A program made the translations under genes and the position numbers. From Acetoanaerobium sticklandii (GTDB lineage Bacteria > Bacillota > Clostridia > Peptostreptococcales > Filifactoraceae): 64,000 bases of DNA. This document shows, one piece after another, positions 9,238-17,777 of this stretch. Within the stretch, counting starts at the first letter, position 1. Each line of letters opens with the position of its first letter. A model generated the notes under the pieces. The model searched no databases. It was not told where the DNA came from and worked only from the letters and a program-made list of their open reading frames with translations. The stretch is taken from positions 1,782,001 through 1,846,000 of the forward strand of contig NC_014614.1 in NCBI RefSeq assembly GCF_000196455.1, in the 5' to 3' direction.

Positions 9238-10095
9238 CTATTTTAGAGTATAATCTCTATGTTTTTTGAAAACTCTATACCCTTTATCCTTTAAAAAGTC
9301 ATACAACAGGTTTGCAATAGTAACAGAACGGTGTCTGCCTCCAGTACAGCCAATAGCAATAACTAAATGATTTTTGCCTTCCTTGATATAATTTGGAATT
9401 AAAAACTCAATCATATCCTGAAGCTTTTCCTTAAATATTACACTTTGATTTGAGTTCATGACATAGTCTCTGATTTCCTTATCGTCACCAGTTTTCTCTT
9501 TTAAATCCTCAATATAATAAGGATTTGGCATAAATCTCACATCAAATACCAAATCAGCATCTATTGGTATACCATGCTTAAATCCAAATGAGGTAACTGA
9601 AATTATCAAATTTGTTTTTTCCTTGCCTTCTTTAAATATATTATTTATCTCATCTTTTAAATCACTTGGCTTCATATTGGTAGTGTTGATAATATAACCA
9701 GATTGTTGTTTTAGTTCCTCTAGCATTGCACGTTCTCTTTGAATACCCTGAAATATATTGTCTTCAAGTGCCAAAGGATGCTTTCTTCTAGTCATTTTAT
9801 ATCTTCTTACCAAGGTGTTATCATCAGCTTCTAAAAATATTATGTCAAATTTATAATCATTCTTTTCCATAAATCTAAGGCTTTCGTTCAAATCCTTAAA
9901 AAATTTATAGCCCCTGATATCTATACCTAGTGCTACCTTATCAAGAGCTCCTTGAGATGAAGAACATACCTCTACAAACTTAGGTAATAAAGCTGGTGGA
10001 AGGTTATCCACACAATAAAAGCCCATGTCTTCCATGACATTCATTGCTTCACTTTTGCCAGAACCTGATAAGCCAGTTACTATAACTATATGCAT
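9238..10095 (-). CDS. rapZ: RNase adapter / nucleotide-binding protein RapZ (YvcJ)
   Basis: 285-aa P-loop protein with Walker A GLSGSGKS at residues 8-15, a family-typical CVDNLPP stretch and the C-terminal GCTGGRHRSV motif. In E. coli RapZ senses GlcN6P and guides RNase E to GlmZ; in Firmicutes YvcJ has a similar nucleotide-binding role but the RNA partner is unclear. AGGAGG lies 9 nt before the ATG. It sits 3 bp after the PHP gene and just before yvcK, the conserved order. Confidence 0.94.
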   Translation of the reverse strand: MHIVIVTGLSGSGKSEAMNVMEDMGFYCVDNLPPALLPKFVEVCSSSQGALDKVALGIDIRGYKFFKDLNESLRFMEKNDYKFDIIFLEADDNTLVRRYKMTRRKHPLALEDNIFQGIQRERAMLEELKQQSGYIINTTNMKPSDLKDEINNIFKEGKEKTNLIISVTSFGFKHGIPIDADLVFDVRFMPNPYYIEDLKEKTGDDKEIRDYVMNSNQSVIFKEKLQDMIEFLIPNYIKEGKNHLVIAIGCTGGRHRSVTIANLLYDFLKDKGYRVFKKHRDYTLK

Positions 10096-10098
10096 GAT

Positions 10099-10833
10099 CT
10101 AAACCCTCCTGACATTTACAATCTTATCGATATCTACCCCAGCTGAAATTGCTCTTTCCAAAGCATTTGTAAAATCTCCTACATGGTTTGGCAGATGTGA
10201 ATCCGAGCCTAAAATATATTCAACATCAATATTTTTTATTAATCTTAACTGCTCTATCGAGAGATTTTTATGATGCGAATTAATTTCCATGTAGGTTTTA
10301 GTCTCCTGAGCAGCTTTTGCTACCTCTATTATATCTACATCCCCTTTATCTCCTGGATGTGTTAAAACAAAAATATCATTGTTTCTCATCGCATTAACAA
10401 GTGCTCTTGTATTATATGCTTTTTCTAATGATTTTAAGGGTTTGAAATAATTATTAAAATGATTTCTCATTCCTCTTGTCCATCTCGTAGGCATGGAACC
10501 AAAATGGTAGCCTGCCATGACATAATCAAAATACCCTAAAATTTTATCATCTATATCAATATTTCCTCTATCATCCAAGATATTACATTCAACTCCAAGT
10601 AATATTTTGATTTGAGGATACTTTTCCTTCATTAAATCAATTTCATAGCGCATTTTCTCAAAAAGGTTATATTTAACCCCAAATCCCATGTGCTTGTATC
10701 CATGATCTGATATTCCTATGATTTCAAGCCCTTTGTCTATAGCTGATTTAACATTTTGTTCAATAGTGCCTTTACCATCACTGTATATAGTGTGTGTATG
10801 ATAATCAGCTACTACTTTAAGATTATTGTTCAC
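10099..10833 (-). CDS. PHP-domain phosphoesterase (YcdX-like)
   Basis: 244-aa stand-alone PHP domain protein. Metal ligands are visible in DYHTHTIYSDG (residues 10-20), ISDHG, GVECN, the AGYHFG motif and a C-terminal GSDSHLP. Such proteins are trinuclear-metal phosphoesterases; the substrate is not fixed by sequence (YcdX and histidinol-phosphatase-like members exist). The start is a GUG with GAGGG upstream, overlapping the murB 3' end by 11 bp, so the two are co-translated. In Clostridia it commonly sits between murB and rapZ. Confidence 0.88.
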   Translation of the reverse strand: MNNNLKVVADYHTHTIYSDGKGTIEQNVKSAIDKGLEIIGISDHGYKHMGFGVKYNLFEKMRYEIDLMKEKYPQIKILLGVECNILDDRGNIDIDDKILGYFDYVMAGYHFGSMPTRWTRGMRNHFNNYFKPLKSLEKAYNTRALVNAMRNNDIFVLTHPGDKGDVDIIEVAKAAQETKTYMEINSHHKNLSIEQLRLIKNIDVEYILGSDSHLPNHVGDFTNALERAISAGVDIDKIVNVRRV

Positions 10834-11731
10834 CTACTACCCTCACCTCTTCTTCGAGCATGACTCCAAATTTAGAAAAAACGGTCAGTTTTATAAACTC
10901 TATTAATTCTAGAATATTTTCACAGGTTGCATCTCCAGTGTTTATAACAAACCCACTATGCAAACTAGAAACAGCCGCATTTCTCATAATTATACCCTTG
11001 AGCCCTGCATCTTCAATCAATTTGCCTGCAAAATATCCTTCAGGTCTTTTAAAAGTAGAGCCTGCACTATATGCTGTAAGTGGCTGCTTAGTTGTTCTTC
11101 TTACAGTGAAATCATCTATTTTTGCTTTGATATCCTCAATATTACCTTTTTCAAGCTTAAGCTTGGCTTCTAATACCACTAAGGTTTCATCAGTCACTCT
11201 GCTTTTTCTATATCTAAAGTTCATCTCTTGATTTGTAAAAGTTTTGATATTTCCATCCATGTCCATAGCCACAACTTCTTCTACTATATTCTTCATCTCA
11301 GAATCATAAGCGCCTGCATTCATAGTCACAGCTCCACCTATGGTTCCAGGAATCCCACTTGCAAATTCAAAACCAGACAAAGACTCATTTACAATGGATT
11401 TTGACAAAGTAGAAAGAAGTATTCCGCTCTGAGCTGTTACCTCGTCACCTGAAATGCTAAAGCTACTGAAGTTTTTAGACAGCTTAATTACTACTCCTCT
11501 TATCCCTTTGTCGCTAACCAAAAGATTGCTTCCATTTCCCATAATAAATACAGGTATATTTTCTTTTTTCAGGGTTTTTATTAGATTTTGAATCTGGTCT
11601 ACAGTTCTAGGGGTGACTAAAAAATCAGCGCTCCCTCCAATTTTAAACGATGTATGATTCTTCATATATTCTTTTGTTAATATATCTTGTTCACTTACTA
11701 TATTTTTCAAAATATCATAGGTTTCTCTCAT
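10823..11731 (-). CDS. murB: UDP-N-acetylenolpyruvoylglucosamine reductase
   Basis: MurB, about 302 aa, reduces UDP-GlcNAc-enolpyruvate to UDP-MurNAc in cytoplasmic peptidoglycan synthesis using FAD and NADPH. The FAD domain has FKIGGSAD and GNGSNLL; FASGIPGTIGGAVTMNAGAY binds cofactor; the catalytic Ser lies in SAGSTFKRP. The absence of the extra C-terminal module marks it as type II MurB. The ATG at 11731 has GGAGGT 4 nt upstream; a UUG four codons earlier would lie within that site. First gene of the murB-PHP-rapZ-yvcK unit. Confidence 0.95.
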   Translation of the reverse strand: MRETYDILKNIVSEQDILTKEYMKNHTSFKIGGSADFLVTPRTVDQIQNLIKTLKKENIPVFIMGNGSNLLVSDKGIRGVVIKLSKNFSSFSISGDEVTAQSGILLSTLSKSIVNESLSGFEFASGIPGTIGGAVTMNAGAYDSEMKNIVEEVVAMDMDGNIKTFTNQEMNFRYRKSRVTDETLVVLEAKLKLEKGNIEDIKAKIDDFTVRRTTKQPLTAYSAGSTFKRPEGYFAGKLIEDAGLKGIIMRNAAVSSLHSGFVINTGDATCENILELIEFIKLTVFSKFGVMLEEEVRVVGEQ

Positions 11732-11762
11732 AATGACCTCCAAATTTATCTTTAACCTTGAT

Positions 11763-11771
11763 ATTATATCA
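11763..11771 (-). promoter_or_regulatory. Extended -10 promoter for murB
   Basis: Minus-strand TGATATAAT, an extended -10 with a perfect TATAAT, about 30 nt before the murB start. It follows directly after the terminator of the MOSC gene, so it starts a new transcription unit. Confidence 0.6.
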
Positions 11772-11806
11772 TATTATCATGCTGATGTAATCACTCTTGC
11801 TTAATG

Positions 11807-11829
11807 CAAAAAACACCCAAAATGGGTGT
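11807..11829 (-). terminator. Intrinsic terminator after the molybdenum cofactor genes
   Basis: ACACCC / GGGTGT stem with an ATTTT loop followed on the minus strand by TTTTTT, directly after the MOSC stop codon. It separates the Moco cluster from murB. Confidence 0.88.
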
Positions 11830-12261
11830 CTAGATTATAACTATATCGTCTCCAGGCTTTACCTGGCCTTCTTTTATAATCTTTGTAAATATACCTTCTC
11901 TAGGCATGATGCAGTCTCCAGTAAGGTTTTTAATTTCACATCCATGATGACATTTTTTTCCTATCTGAGTCACTTCTTGAATAGTATCACCTATCTTTAG
12001 CTGAGTTCCAACTGGCAATTCATATAAGCATATTCCCTCTGTTGTTATGTTTTCTGCAAATTTCCCAGGAGTTAAATCCTTTGCACCCATGCTTATCATC
12101 TTGTCTATGCTCTCTTGACCTAAAAGACTAACTTGTCTATGCCAATCTCCAGCATGAGCGTCTCCAACCATACCGTGATCAATCTTAAACTCTCCATGTA
12201 AAACTGGCTTTTTTATTGTCCCTTTTTTTTCGCTAATATTAACTGCTATTACTTTTGCCAT
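11830..12261 (-). CDS. MOSC domain protein
   Basis: 143-aa single-domain MOSC protein (Moco sulfurase C-terminal domain), with KPVLHGEFKIDHGMVGDAHAGDWHR near the N terminus and the conserved Cys in KKCHHGCEI. MOSC proteins bind the molybdenum cofactor or a sulfur carrier; small stand-alone ones next to moaA/mogA occur widely in Clostridia, and their exact step is not settled. AAGGAGG precedes the ATG. Last gene of the NuoE-like / mogA / moaA / MOSC run, closed by a terminator. Confidence 0.87.
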   Translation of the reverse strand: MAKVIAVNISEKKGTIKKPVLHGEFKIDHGMVGDAHAGDWHRQVSLLGQESIDKMISMGAKDLTPGKFAENITTEGICLYELPVGTQLKIGDTIQEVTQIGKKCHHGCEIKNLTGDCIMPREGIFTKIIKEGQVKPGDDIVII

Positions 12262-12283
12262 ATAGTTTCCTCCTTGATTTTAA

Positions 12284-13234
12284 TTATCCTCCGATTTTAG
12301 ACATTCCTCGTATTATGTATTTGCCATCATCTAAATGATGTTTTTCTGGCTTTTGTGAGATTGCCGATAGAAAGCTCTTTTCTAAAAGCTCATCATTGCA
12401 AGCTATTTTTTTTATATCTATTTCCATATCTGAATGAAGACAAGGCTTGAGCTTGCCATCAGCGGTCAATCTCAATCTATTGCAGTTACTGCAAAAATTA
12501 CAGGTGATAGGTCTTATAAGCCCTAATCTATATTTATGGTTTGGAAGCTTATAATAGGCTGCTGGGGATGATTTGTCAGTATTTTCTTGCAATTCAAGTT
12601 GGGGATATCTTTTTAGCACCTCATCAGCACTGAAAAAATGTTCCTTTGCATACCGAGCTGTGCTTCCAATTGGCATAAGCTCAATAAATCTAACTTCATA
12701 TTTATTTTTAGTAAGAGCTATAAAGTCTGCGATTTCATTGTCATTCACTTTATTAATTAATACGGTGTTGATTTTTATATTTTCAAAACCAGCATCTAAA
12801 GCTGACTCTAATCCTTTATAAACCTCACTTAGCTCATGTCCTCTTGTGATTTTTCGAAATACATTTTCATCCATTGAATCTAGGCTCAGATTTATTCTAT
12901 CTAGCCCTGCAGCTTTTAAATCCTTTGCCATTTCATCTAGCAAAACTCCATTTGTAGTTATAGCAACTTCTGTTATTTCGTCTATACTTTTAATTTTATT
13001 AATAAGGCTCAAAATACCTTTTCTTACTAGAGGTTCTCCGCCTGTTAATCTTATTTTCTTGATTCCATTTCTGGCTGCAACCTTACAAATGTTCTCAATT
13101 TCTTCTATTCTTAATATATCACTATGGTCTTTTTTTTCTATGCCCTCTGGCATACAGTATTCACAATTAAAATTACAAAGATCTGTCACAGATATCCTCA
13201 AATAGCTAATTTCTCTATTAAAATCGTCTCTCAT
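12284..13234 (-). CDS. moaA: GTP 3',8-cyclase MoaA
   Basis: Radical SAM enzyme, about 316 aa, that turns GTP into the 8-cyclo intermediate of molybdopterin. The N-terminal cluster motif is CNFNCEYC; the second [4Fe-4S] site is CNFCSNCNRLR with a further Cys in LKPCL. The C terminus ends in IGG, the double glycine that MoaA needs for activity. The ATG at 13234 follows AGGTGA at 5 nt; a GUG three codons earlier overlaps it. moaC and moaE/moaD are not in this cluster, so they must lie elsewhere. Confidence 0.95.
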   Translation of the reverse strand: MRDDFNREISYLRISVTDLCNFNCEYCMPEGIEKKDHSDILRIEEIENICKVAARNGIKKIRLTGGEPLVRKGILSLINKIKSIDEITEVAITTNGVLLDEMAKDLKAAGLDRINLSLDSMDENVFRKITRGHELSEVYKGLESALDAGFENIKINTVLINKVNDNEIADFIALTKNKYEVRFIELMPIGSTARYAKEHFFSADEVLKRYPQLELQENTDKSSPAAYYKLPNHKYRLGLIRPITCNFCSNCNRLRLTADGKLKPCLHSDMEIDIKKIACNDELLEKSFLSAISQKPEKHHLDDGKYIIRGMSKIGG

Positions 13235-13266
13235 AACGTTCACCTATTTCTTCTATTGTGTAAAAT

Positions 13267-13755
13267 CTATTTTCTAGCGCATTCTCCAGTGAGTCCAAGT
13301 AATATTTCTAGTCCATGCTCTATGCTAGGCATTATTATATCCATGCTTTCTTTCACAGCCTTAGGACTACCCGGCATATTGATGATAAGGCTGTCTTTTT
13401 TTATTCCAGAAACTGCTCTTGACAACATTGCTTTTTTTGTAATTTGAAAGCTAAAATGTCTTATTGCTTCTGAGATACCAGGTGTTTCTCTTTCTATGAC
13501 CATTTTTGTCGCTTCTGGAGTAACATCTCTTTTGGAAAAACCAGTTCCTCCAGTAGTAAGTATAAGATTTATTCCTCTATCAACCATTTCTTCTAGAGCA
13601 CTCGTTATTTCATCGATTTCATCCTGTACTACTATTTTTTCAACAACGTTGTAACCAAGTTTCTCAAGCTCTAAAGCAATTAGCTTACCACTTTCATCTG
13701 CTCTTTCACCTTTTGCCCCTTTGTCACTTGCAGTCAAAACTCCTGCTGTAAACAT
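13267..13755 (-). CDS. mogA: Molybdopterin adenylyltransferase family protein (MogA/MoaB)
   Basis: 162-aa MoCF-biosynthesis domain protein. GVLTASDKGA at the N terminus, TGGTGFSKRDVTPEAT in the middle and NMPGSPKAVKE near the C terminus bind molybdopterin in MogA/MoaB. It activates molybdopterin by adenylation before molybdate insertion. Sequence alone does not separate MogA from MoaB. GAGGTG precedes the ATG. It lies between the NuoE-like gene and moaA in one direction. Confidence 0.9.
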   Translation of the reverse strand: MFTAGVLTASDKGAKGERADESGKLIALELEKLGYNVVEKIVVQDEIDEITSALEEMVDRGINLILTTGGTGFSKRDVTPEATKMVIERETPGISEAIRHFSFQITKKAMLSRAVSGIKKDSLIINMPGSPKAVKESMDIIMPSIEHGLEILLGLTGECARK

Positions 13756-13786
13756 AACTTCACCTCGCTTGATTTTAATTACTCTA

Positions 13787-14269
13787 TTAATAGTTTGATA
13801 AAATAGAATCTATATCATCTAGCTTTGCTTTACCATATACATCTGCATTTATAGTAACAACTGGAGCCAAGCTACAAGCTCCTACACATCTTGCAGGCAC
13901 CAAAGAAAATTTTCCATCTGAAGTGGTATCTCCTACTTCAATATTTAATTTTTTAGATATCTTGTCTATAATTTTTTGAGAGCCTTTGACATAACATGCT
14001 GTTCCTAAGCAAACTGCAATTATATTCTCACCCTTTTGCTTATCAGAAAATGTAGAATAAAAAGATGCTACTCCATATATTTCTGAAAGTGGAATATCAA
14101 GACCTTTAGAGATTCTCTCTTGAATATCTATACTTATAAAGCCAAATATTTTTTTAGCTTCATATAAAACTGGCATTAACGCTCCTTGCTCACCTTTATG
14201 CTGAGCTATAACTAAATCTAATCGAGCAAAATTTTCCTGTGTGAACACACTCGCAGGCATTTTATTCAC
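13787..14269 (-). CDS. NuoE/HydC-like thioredoxin-fold [2Fe-2S] subunit (orphan)
   Basis: 160-aa member of the 24-kDa NADH dehydrogenase subunit family (NuoE, HydC, HymA). The [2Fe-2S] ligands are two Cys in CLGTAC and two in ARCVGAC. Such subunits pass electrons between an NADH-binding NuoF/HydB partner and a hydrogenase or formate dehydrogenase. No NuoF or catalytic gene is adjacent: the gene is first in a run leading into mogA-moaA-MOSC. The molybdenum context suggests service to a Mo/W formate dehydrogenase encoded elsewhere, but that is inference. Confidence 0.88.
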   Translation of the reverse strand: MNKMPASVFTQENFARLDLVIAQHKGEQGALMPVLYEAKKIFGFISIDIQERISKGLDIPLSEIYGVASFYSTFSDKQKGENIIAVCLGTACYVKGSQKIIDKISKKLNIEVGDTTSDGKFSLVPARCVGACSLAPVVTINADVYGKAKLDDIDSILSNY

Positions 14270-14298
14270 TCCTTATGATATTTTTATCATTTCTTTGC

Positions 14299-14314
14299 TA
14301 TAATAATTATTATA
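14299..14314. promoter_or_regulatory. Palindromic overlapping divergent -10 region
   Basis: The perfect 16-bp palindrome TATAATAATTATTATA lies between the divergent NuoE-like (minus) and radical SAM (plus) genes and holds a TATAAT -10 on each strand. Neither direction has a convincing -35 box. Confidence 0.4.
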
Positions 14315-14381
14315 ACACAATAATAACATTGTATACATATGAAGGTAGATAAAATCATGAGTTATAAAGATAGGAGAATAC

Positions 14382-15296
14382 ATGTGGCTTGATAAAAGAT
14401 ATCACAGTTTAGATTATGAATTAAAAAAAGTATTCGGGACAAAGGTAATAAAATTGTCAGTAGATGGTGGCTTTACTTGTCCTACTAGAGATGGCTTCAA
14501 AGGCTATGGCGGGTGTATATTTTGCAGTTCTAGAGGCTCTGGAGAATTTTCTGGTGATAGGGCTCTACCTATAAAAAGTCAGCTTAAAAACCAAATATCT
14601 CTACTAAAAGAAAAATGGCCTGAGGCAAAATATATAGTTTATTTTCAAAATTTCTCAAATACATATGCCGATATTAAAACTCTAAAAGAAAAGTACGATG
14701 AAGCTCTAGAGTTTGATAATGTTGTTGGACTAGCAATAGCTACAAGAGGTGATTGCCTTGATGAAGATGTCATTAAGCTTTTAAAAACTTATAACGAAAA
14801 AACCTTTCTCTGGGTTGAAATAGGTCTTCAAAGCATTCATAAGCATTCTGAGGAATTTATTCGAAGAGGTTATGGTTTAGAGGCTTTTGACAGAGCAATT
14901 TCTGCTTTAAACCAAAATAATATAAGGACTGTAACTCATCTTATACTTAATTTACCAAATGAGACAAAAAAGCACTATATCGAAACTTTAAATTATTTGG
15001 TTGAAAAACAAATATGGGGTATAAAATTACATATGCTTCATATCCTAAAAAACACAGATTTAGAAAGCTATTATAAAATTCATCCTTTTGATATCATGGA
15101 TGCAGATGCTTATATCAGTTTAATCTGTGATTTAATCTCTATTATACCTGAAGAAATCGTCATACATAGGCTCACTGGAGATGGCTCAAAAGAAGATTTA
15201 ATAGCACCTTTATGGAGCGCAAACAAAAGATATATATTAAACGGGATTAACAAAGAACTTGCAAAAAGAAATTTAACTCAAGGGTGTAATTTATAA
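14382..15296 (+). CDS. TIGR01212-type radical SAM protein (YhcC/YtqA family)
   Basis: 304-aa radical SAM protein of the YhcC/YtqA family. The cluster motif is the spaced form in TCPTRDGF...GGCIFCSSRG: one Cys, then CxxC about 12 residues later, as seen in this family. HLILNLPNE and KLHMLHILKNT are also family features. The reaction is not established with certainty; relatives have been linked to tRNA or wobble-base modification. AGGAGA lies 4-5 nt before the ATG. It is the first of two plus-strand genes. Confidence 0.88.
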   Translation: MWLDKRYHSLDYELKKVFGTKVIKLSVDGGFTCPTRDGFKGYGGCIFCSSRGSGEFSGDRALPIKSQLKNQISLLKEKWPEAKYIVYFQNFSNTYADIKTLKEKYDEALEFDNVVGLAIATRGDCLDEDVIKLLKTYNEKTFLWVEIGLQSIHKHSEEFIRRGYGLEAFDRAISALNQNNIRTVTHLILNLPNETKKHYIETLNYLVEKQIWGIKLHMLHILKNTDLESYYKIHPFDIMDADAYISLICDLISIIPEEIVIHRLTGDGSKEDLIAPLWSANKRYILNGINKELAKRNLTQGCNL

Positions 15297-15328
15297 GCTT
15301 TTTAATAATTTAAGCTTTGAGAATTCTA

Positions 15329-15356
15329 TTGCTTGCATTTATAATTAAGGTATTAT
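15329..15356 (+). promoter_or_regulatory. Candidate promoter for the phosphoglucomutase gene
   Basis: TTGCTT (15329-15334), a 16-nt spacer and TATTAT (15351-15356), about 33 nt before the ATG. The same TTGCTT -35 form recurs at the rimP promoter. Confidence 0.5.
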
Positions 15357-15388
15357 ATTTTTATGTTAAATATTGAGGAGGCAATTTT

Positions 15389-17119
15389 ATGGATAACAAT
15401 ATTATGAATAGCTATTTAGAATGGTTGAATGATGATTTTATAGATCAAACTACTAAAGATGAGTTAAAATCTATTGAAAATAAACCTGAAGAAATCGAAG
15501 ATAGATTTTATCAAGAGCTTGAATTTGGAACAGCAGGACTAAGAGGAAAAATAGGCGCTGGTACTAACAGAATGAACATTTATGTTATATCCAGAGCTAC
15601 TCACGCTTTAGCTCAGGTTATAAAAAAACATGGGCCTGAATATGTAGAAAAAGGCATAGCTATAGCTTATGATTGCAGACTTTTTTCTCCTGAATTTGCT
15701 ATGCAAAGTGCACTTGTAATGGCTGCCAATGGAATAAAAGCCTATCTTTTTGAATCACTAAGACCTACCCCAGAGCTATCTTATACCATAAGATACTATG
15801 GTTGTAGCTCTGGAATAAATATAACAGCAAGCCATAATCCTAAAGACTACAACGGTTATAAAGTTTACTGGGAAGAAGGTTCACAAATCAAATCAGACAT
15901 AGCAAATTTAGTTTTGGAAGAGATTTCAAAAATCAAATCCTTTGCTGACATTCCCGTTATATCAGAGGAAGAAGCAAGACAAAAAGGCTTACTGATAGAT
16001 ATAGGAAAGGAAGTAGACGATAGCTATATCAACGAAGTTATGAACGTTTCTCTACGCGACGAGGAAATTGATAAATCAATCAAAATAGTATATACACCTC
16101 TAAATGGAGCTGGAAATATTCCTGTAAGACGAGTGCTAAAAGAAAAGGGTTTTGATAAAGTTTATGTTGTAAAAGAGCAGGAAAATCCTGATGGAACATT
16201 CCCAACAATTGAATATCCTAACCCTGAGGATTTAAAAGCCTTTGAATATGCTGAAAGATTAGCAAAAGATGTAGATGCAGATTTACTAATCGCAACTGAT
16301 CCTGATTGTGATAGATTGGCAGTTCAAGTAAAGCATAACAATAAAATTGTTCCTCTTAATGGAAATCAAACCGGCGTAATTTTAATTAACTATATACTTT
16401 CAGCCATGACAGAGAAAGGACTGCTTCCTAGAAATCCTGTTATAGTTAAATCCATTGTTACTGGAGATATGGGAACTGCTATAGCAAAAGACTATAACGT
16501 GGAAATGATTAACGTTCTAACTGGCTTTAAGAATATTTGCGCTCTTCCAAATGAATATGATAAGACAAAGGAAAAGAATTTTATTTTTGGTTATGAGGAA
16601 AGTATAGGATACGTTATAGGAACCTTTGTAAGAGATAAAGACGCTGTTTCTGCTTCATTGATGCTAGCTGAAGCTGCTGCCTATTACAAAGAGCAGGGCA
16701 AAACCCTTGTTGATGTCCTAAATGAGCTTTTTGAAAAATATGGATATTATCAAGAAAAAACAATTTCATTGGTTTTAGAAGGTGTAGAAGGTCAAAAACG
16801 AATCAAACGTATGATGGAAGAATATAGGGATTTATATCCTACAGCTATTGGTTCTTCTAATCTAACTGAAATGGTGGATTACGAAAAGCAGCTTTCTAAA
16901 AACTTACTAACAGACGAATCCCTAACAATAGATATAGAAAAAACTGATGCAGTGAAATTTATATTTGATGATGGCTGCTGGTACGCTCTTAGACCATCTG
17001 GAACTGAGCCAAAAATTAAGCTTTATCTTTATTCAAAAGCACCTTCATTAGAAGAGGCATCAAATAAATTAATTGAATTTGAAACCCTAATACTAGAAAA
17101 GCTTCACAGCATAAAATAA
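15389..17119 (+). CDS. Phosphoglucomutase / phosphomannomutase, alpha-D-phosphohexomutase family
   Basis: 576-aa phosphohexomutase of the long PgcA/YbbT-like type, interconverting glucose-1-P and glucose-6-P (or mannose equivalents). All four active-site motifs are present: phosphoserine loop TASHNPKDYNGYK, metal loop DPDCDRLA, sugar loop FGYEESIGY and phosphate loop RPSGTEPKIK. The start follows GAGGAGG. It supplies sugar nucleotides for envelope and storage polymers. A strong bidirectional terminator follows. Choice between PGM and PMM activity is not possible from sequence. Confidence 0.93.
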   Translation: MDNNIMNSYLEWLNDDFIDQTTKDELKSIENKPEEIEDRFYQELEFGTAGLRGKIGAGTNRMNIYVISRATHALAQVIKKHGPEYVEKGIAIAYDCRLFSPEFAMQSALVMAANGIKAYLFESLRPTPELSYTIRYYGCSSGINITASHNPKDYNGYKVYWEEGSQIKSDIANLVLEEISKIKSFADIPVISEEEARQKGLLIDIGKEVDDSYINEVMNVSLRDEEIDKSIKIVYTPLNGAGNIPVRRVLKEKGFDKVYVVKEQENPDGTFPTIEYPNPEDLKAFEYAERLAKDVDADLLIATDPDCDRLAVQVKHNNKIVPLNGNQTGVILINYILSAMTEKGLLPRNPVIVKSIVTGDMGTAIAKDYNVEMINVLTGFKNICALPNEYDKTKEKNFIFGYEESIGYVIGTFVRDKDAVSASLMLAEAAAYYKEQGKTLVDVLNELFEKYGYYQEKTISLVLEGVEGQKRIKRMMEEYRDLYPTAIGSSNLTEMVDYEKQLSKNLLTDESLTIDIEKTDAVKFIFDDGCWYALRPSGTEPKIKLYLYSKAPSLEEASNKLIEFETLILEKLHSIK

Positions 17120-17191
17120 TAATATCAATATAGATGTGATTGTAGACTAAAAAAAATTATACTCAGTTGTGTAACTCTTGCTATATAAGGT

Positions 17192-17231
17192 TAAATTAAA
17201 AAAATCCGACAAATGTCGGATTTTTTAATTT
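17192..17231. terminator. Bidirectional terminator
   Basis: TCCGACA / TGTCGGA stem extended by A-rich and T-rich flanks (TAAATTAAAAAAA...TTTTTTAATTTA). It lies between the convergent phosphoglucomutase (plus) and the 142-aa membrane protein (minus) and can terminate both. Confidence 0.9.
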
Positions 17232-17252
17232 ATATTGCATATCTACAATATG

Positions 17253-17681
17253 TTATTTGATTGGAAGCTTTGATTGTTGACCTTTTGTCGGTCTCATAAC
17301 CTGAGGCTTTATAGGCTGATATTGAATTATTTCATTTGATTTATCCTCGAAATAAACTCCATAATCATTTCCAACCTTCATATTTAGTTTTTGAAGAGAA
17401 AATAATTTTTTAGAAACTTTTCCATTTTTCATAATAACAGATGTTTTTCCAAATTTTCCTTTTGGCGGAACAATTGATAAAACCTTACCTTCAAAATAAA
17501 ACTTCTTTCGCTTGTAAGATATAGCTATTCTTACTAAAAATGCTCCTAGCGCCGCTGCTAGTATTATAAGTGGAGCTTTAATCCACCAGCTTTTAAACCA
17601 AATAGCACCTGCAATAAGCACTAAAAATGCAGCAATCATCGCAGCAATTCTAAGCATGACTTTTCTTTTTTGACTTTCCAA
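17253..17681 (-). CDS. Unknown membrane protein (UUG start)
   Basis: 142-aa protein of unknown function. Two hydrophobic segments near residues 10-28 and 36-54 are followed by a basic stretch (SYKRKKF) and a soluble tail of about 80 residues with a short beta-rich region (GKVLSIVPP to YGVYFEDKS), possibly a small OB- or SH3-like domain. The UUG start has GGTGGG 8 nt upstream; an internal ATG at residue 9 is the alternative. An extended -10 promoter precedes it, so it is probably separate from cbiMN. No family recognised. Confidence 0.65.
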   Translation of the reverse strand: MESQKRKVMLRIAAMIAAFLVLIAGAIWFKSWWIKAPLIILAAALGAFLVRIAISYKRKKFYFEGKVLSIVPPKGKFGKTSVIMKNGKVSKKLFSLQKLNMKVGNDYGVYFEDKSNEIIQYQPIKPQVMRPTKGQQSKLPIK

Positions 17682-17719
17682 GAGTGCATCCCACCTTAAC
17701 TATATATTTGACAAGATAC

Positions 17720-17728
17720 ATTATACCA
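17720..17728 (-). promoter_or_regulatory. Extended -10 promoter before the 142-aa membrane protein
   Basis: Minus-strand TGGTATAAT (extended -10 with perfect TATAAT), about 38 nt before the UUG start. No clear -35 box. Confidence 0.5.
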
Positions 17729-17777
17729 AAAATAAATAGTTATGCCTAATTTTTTTAAATTAATATATGTTATAAAT

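Noticed and set aside
15297..15328. Terminator after the radical SAM gene (AAGCTT repeats).
   Set aside because: The pairing is only 6 bp with no clear U-run.
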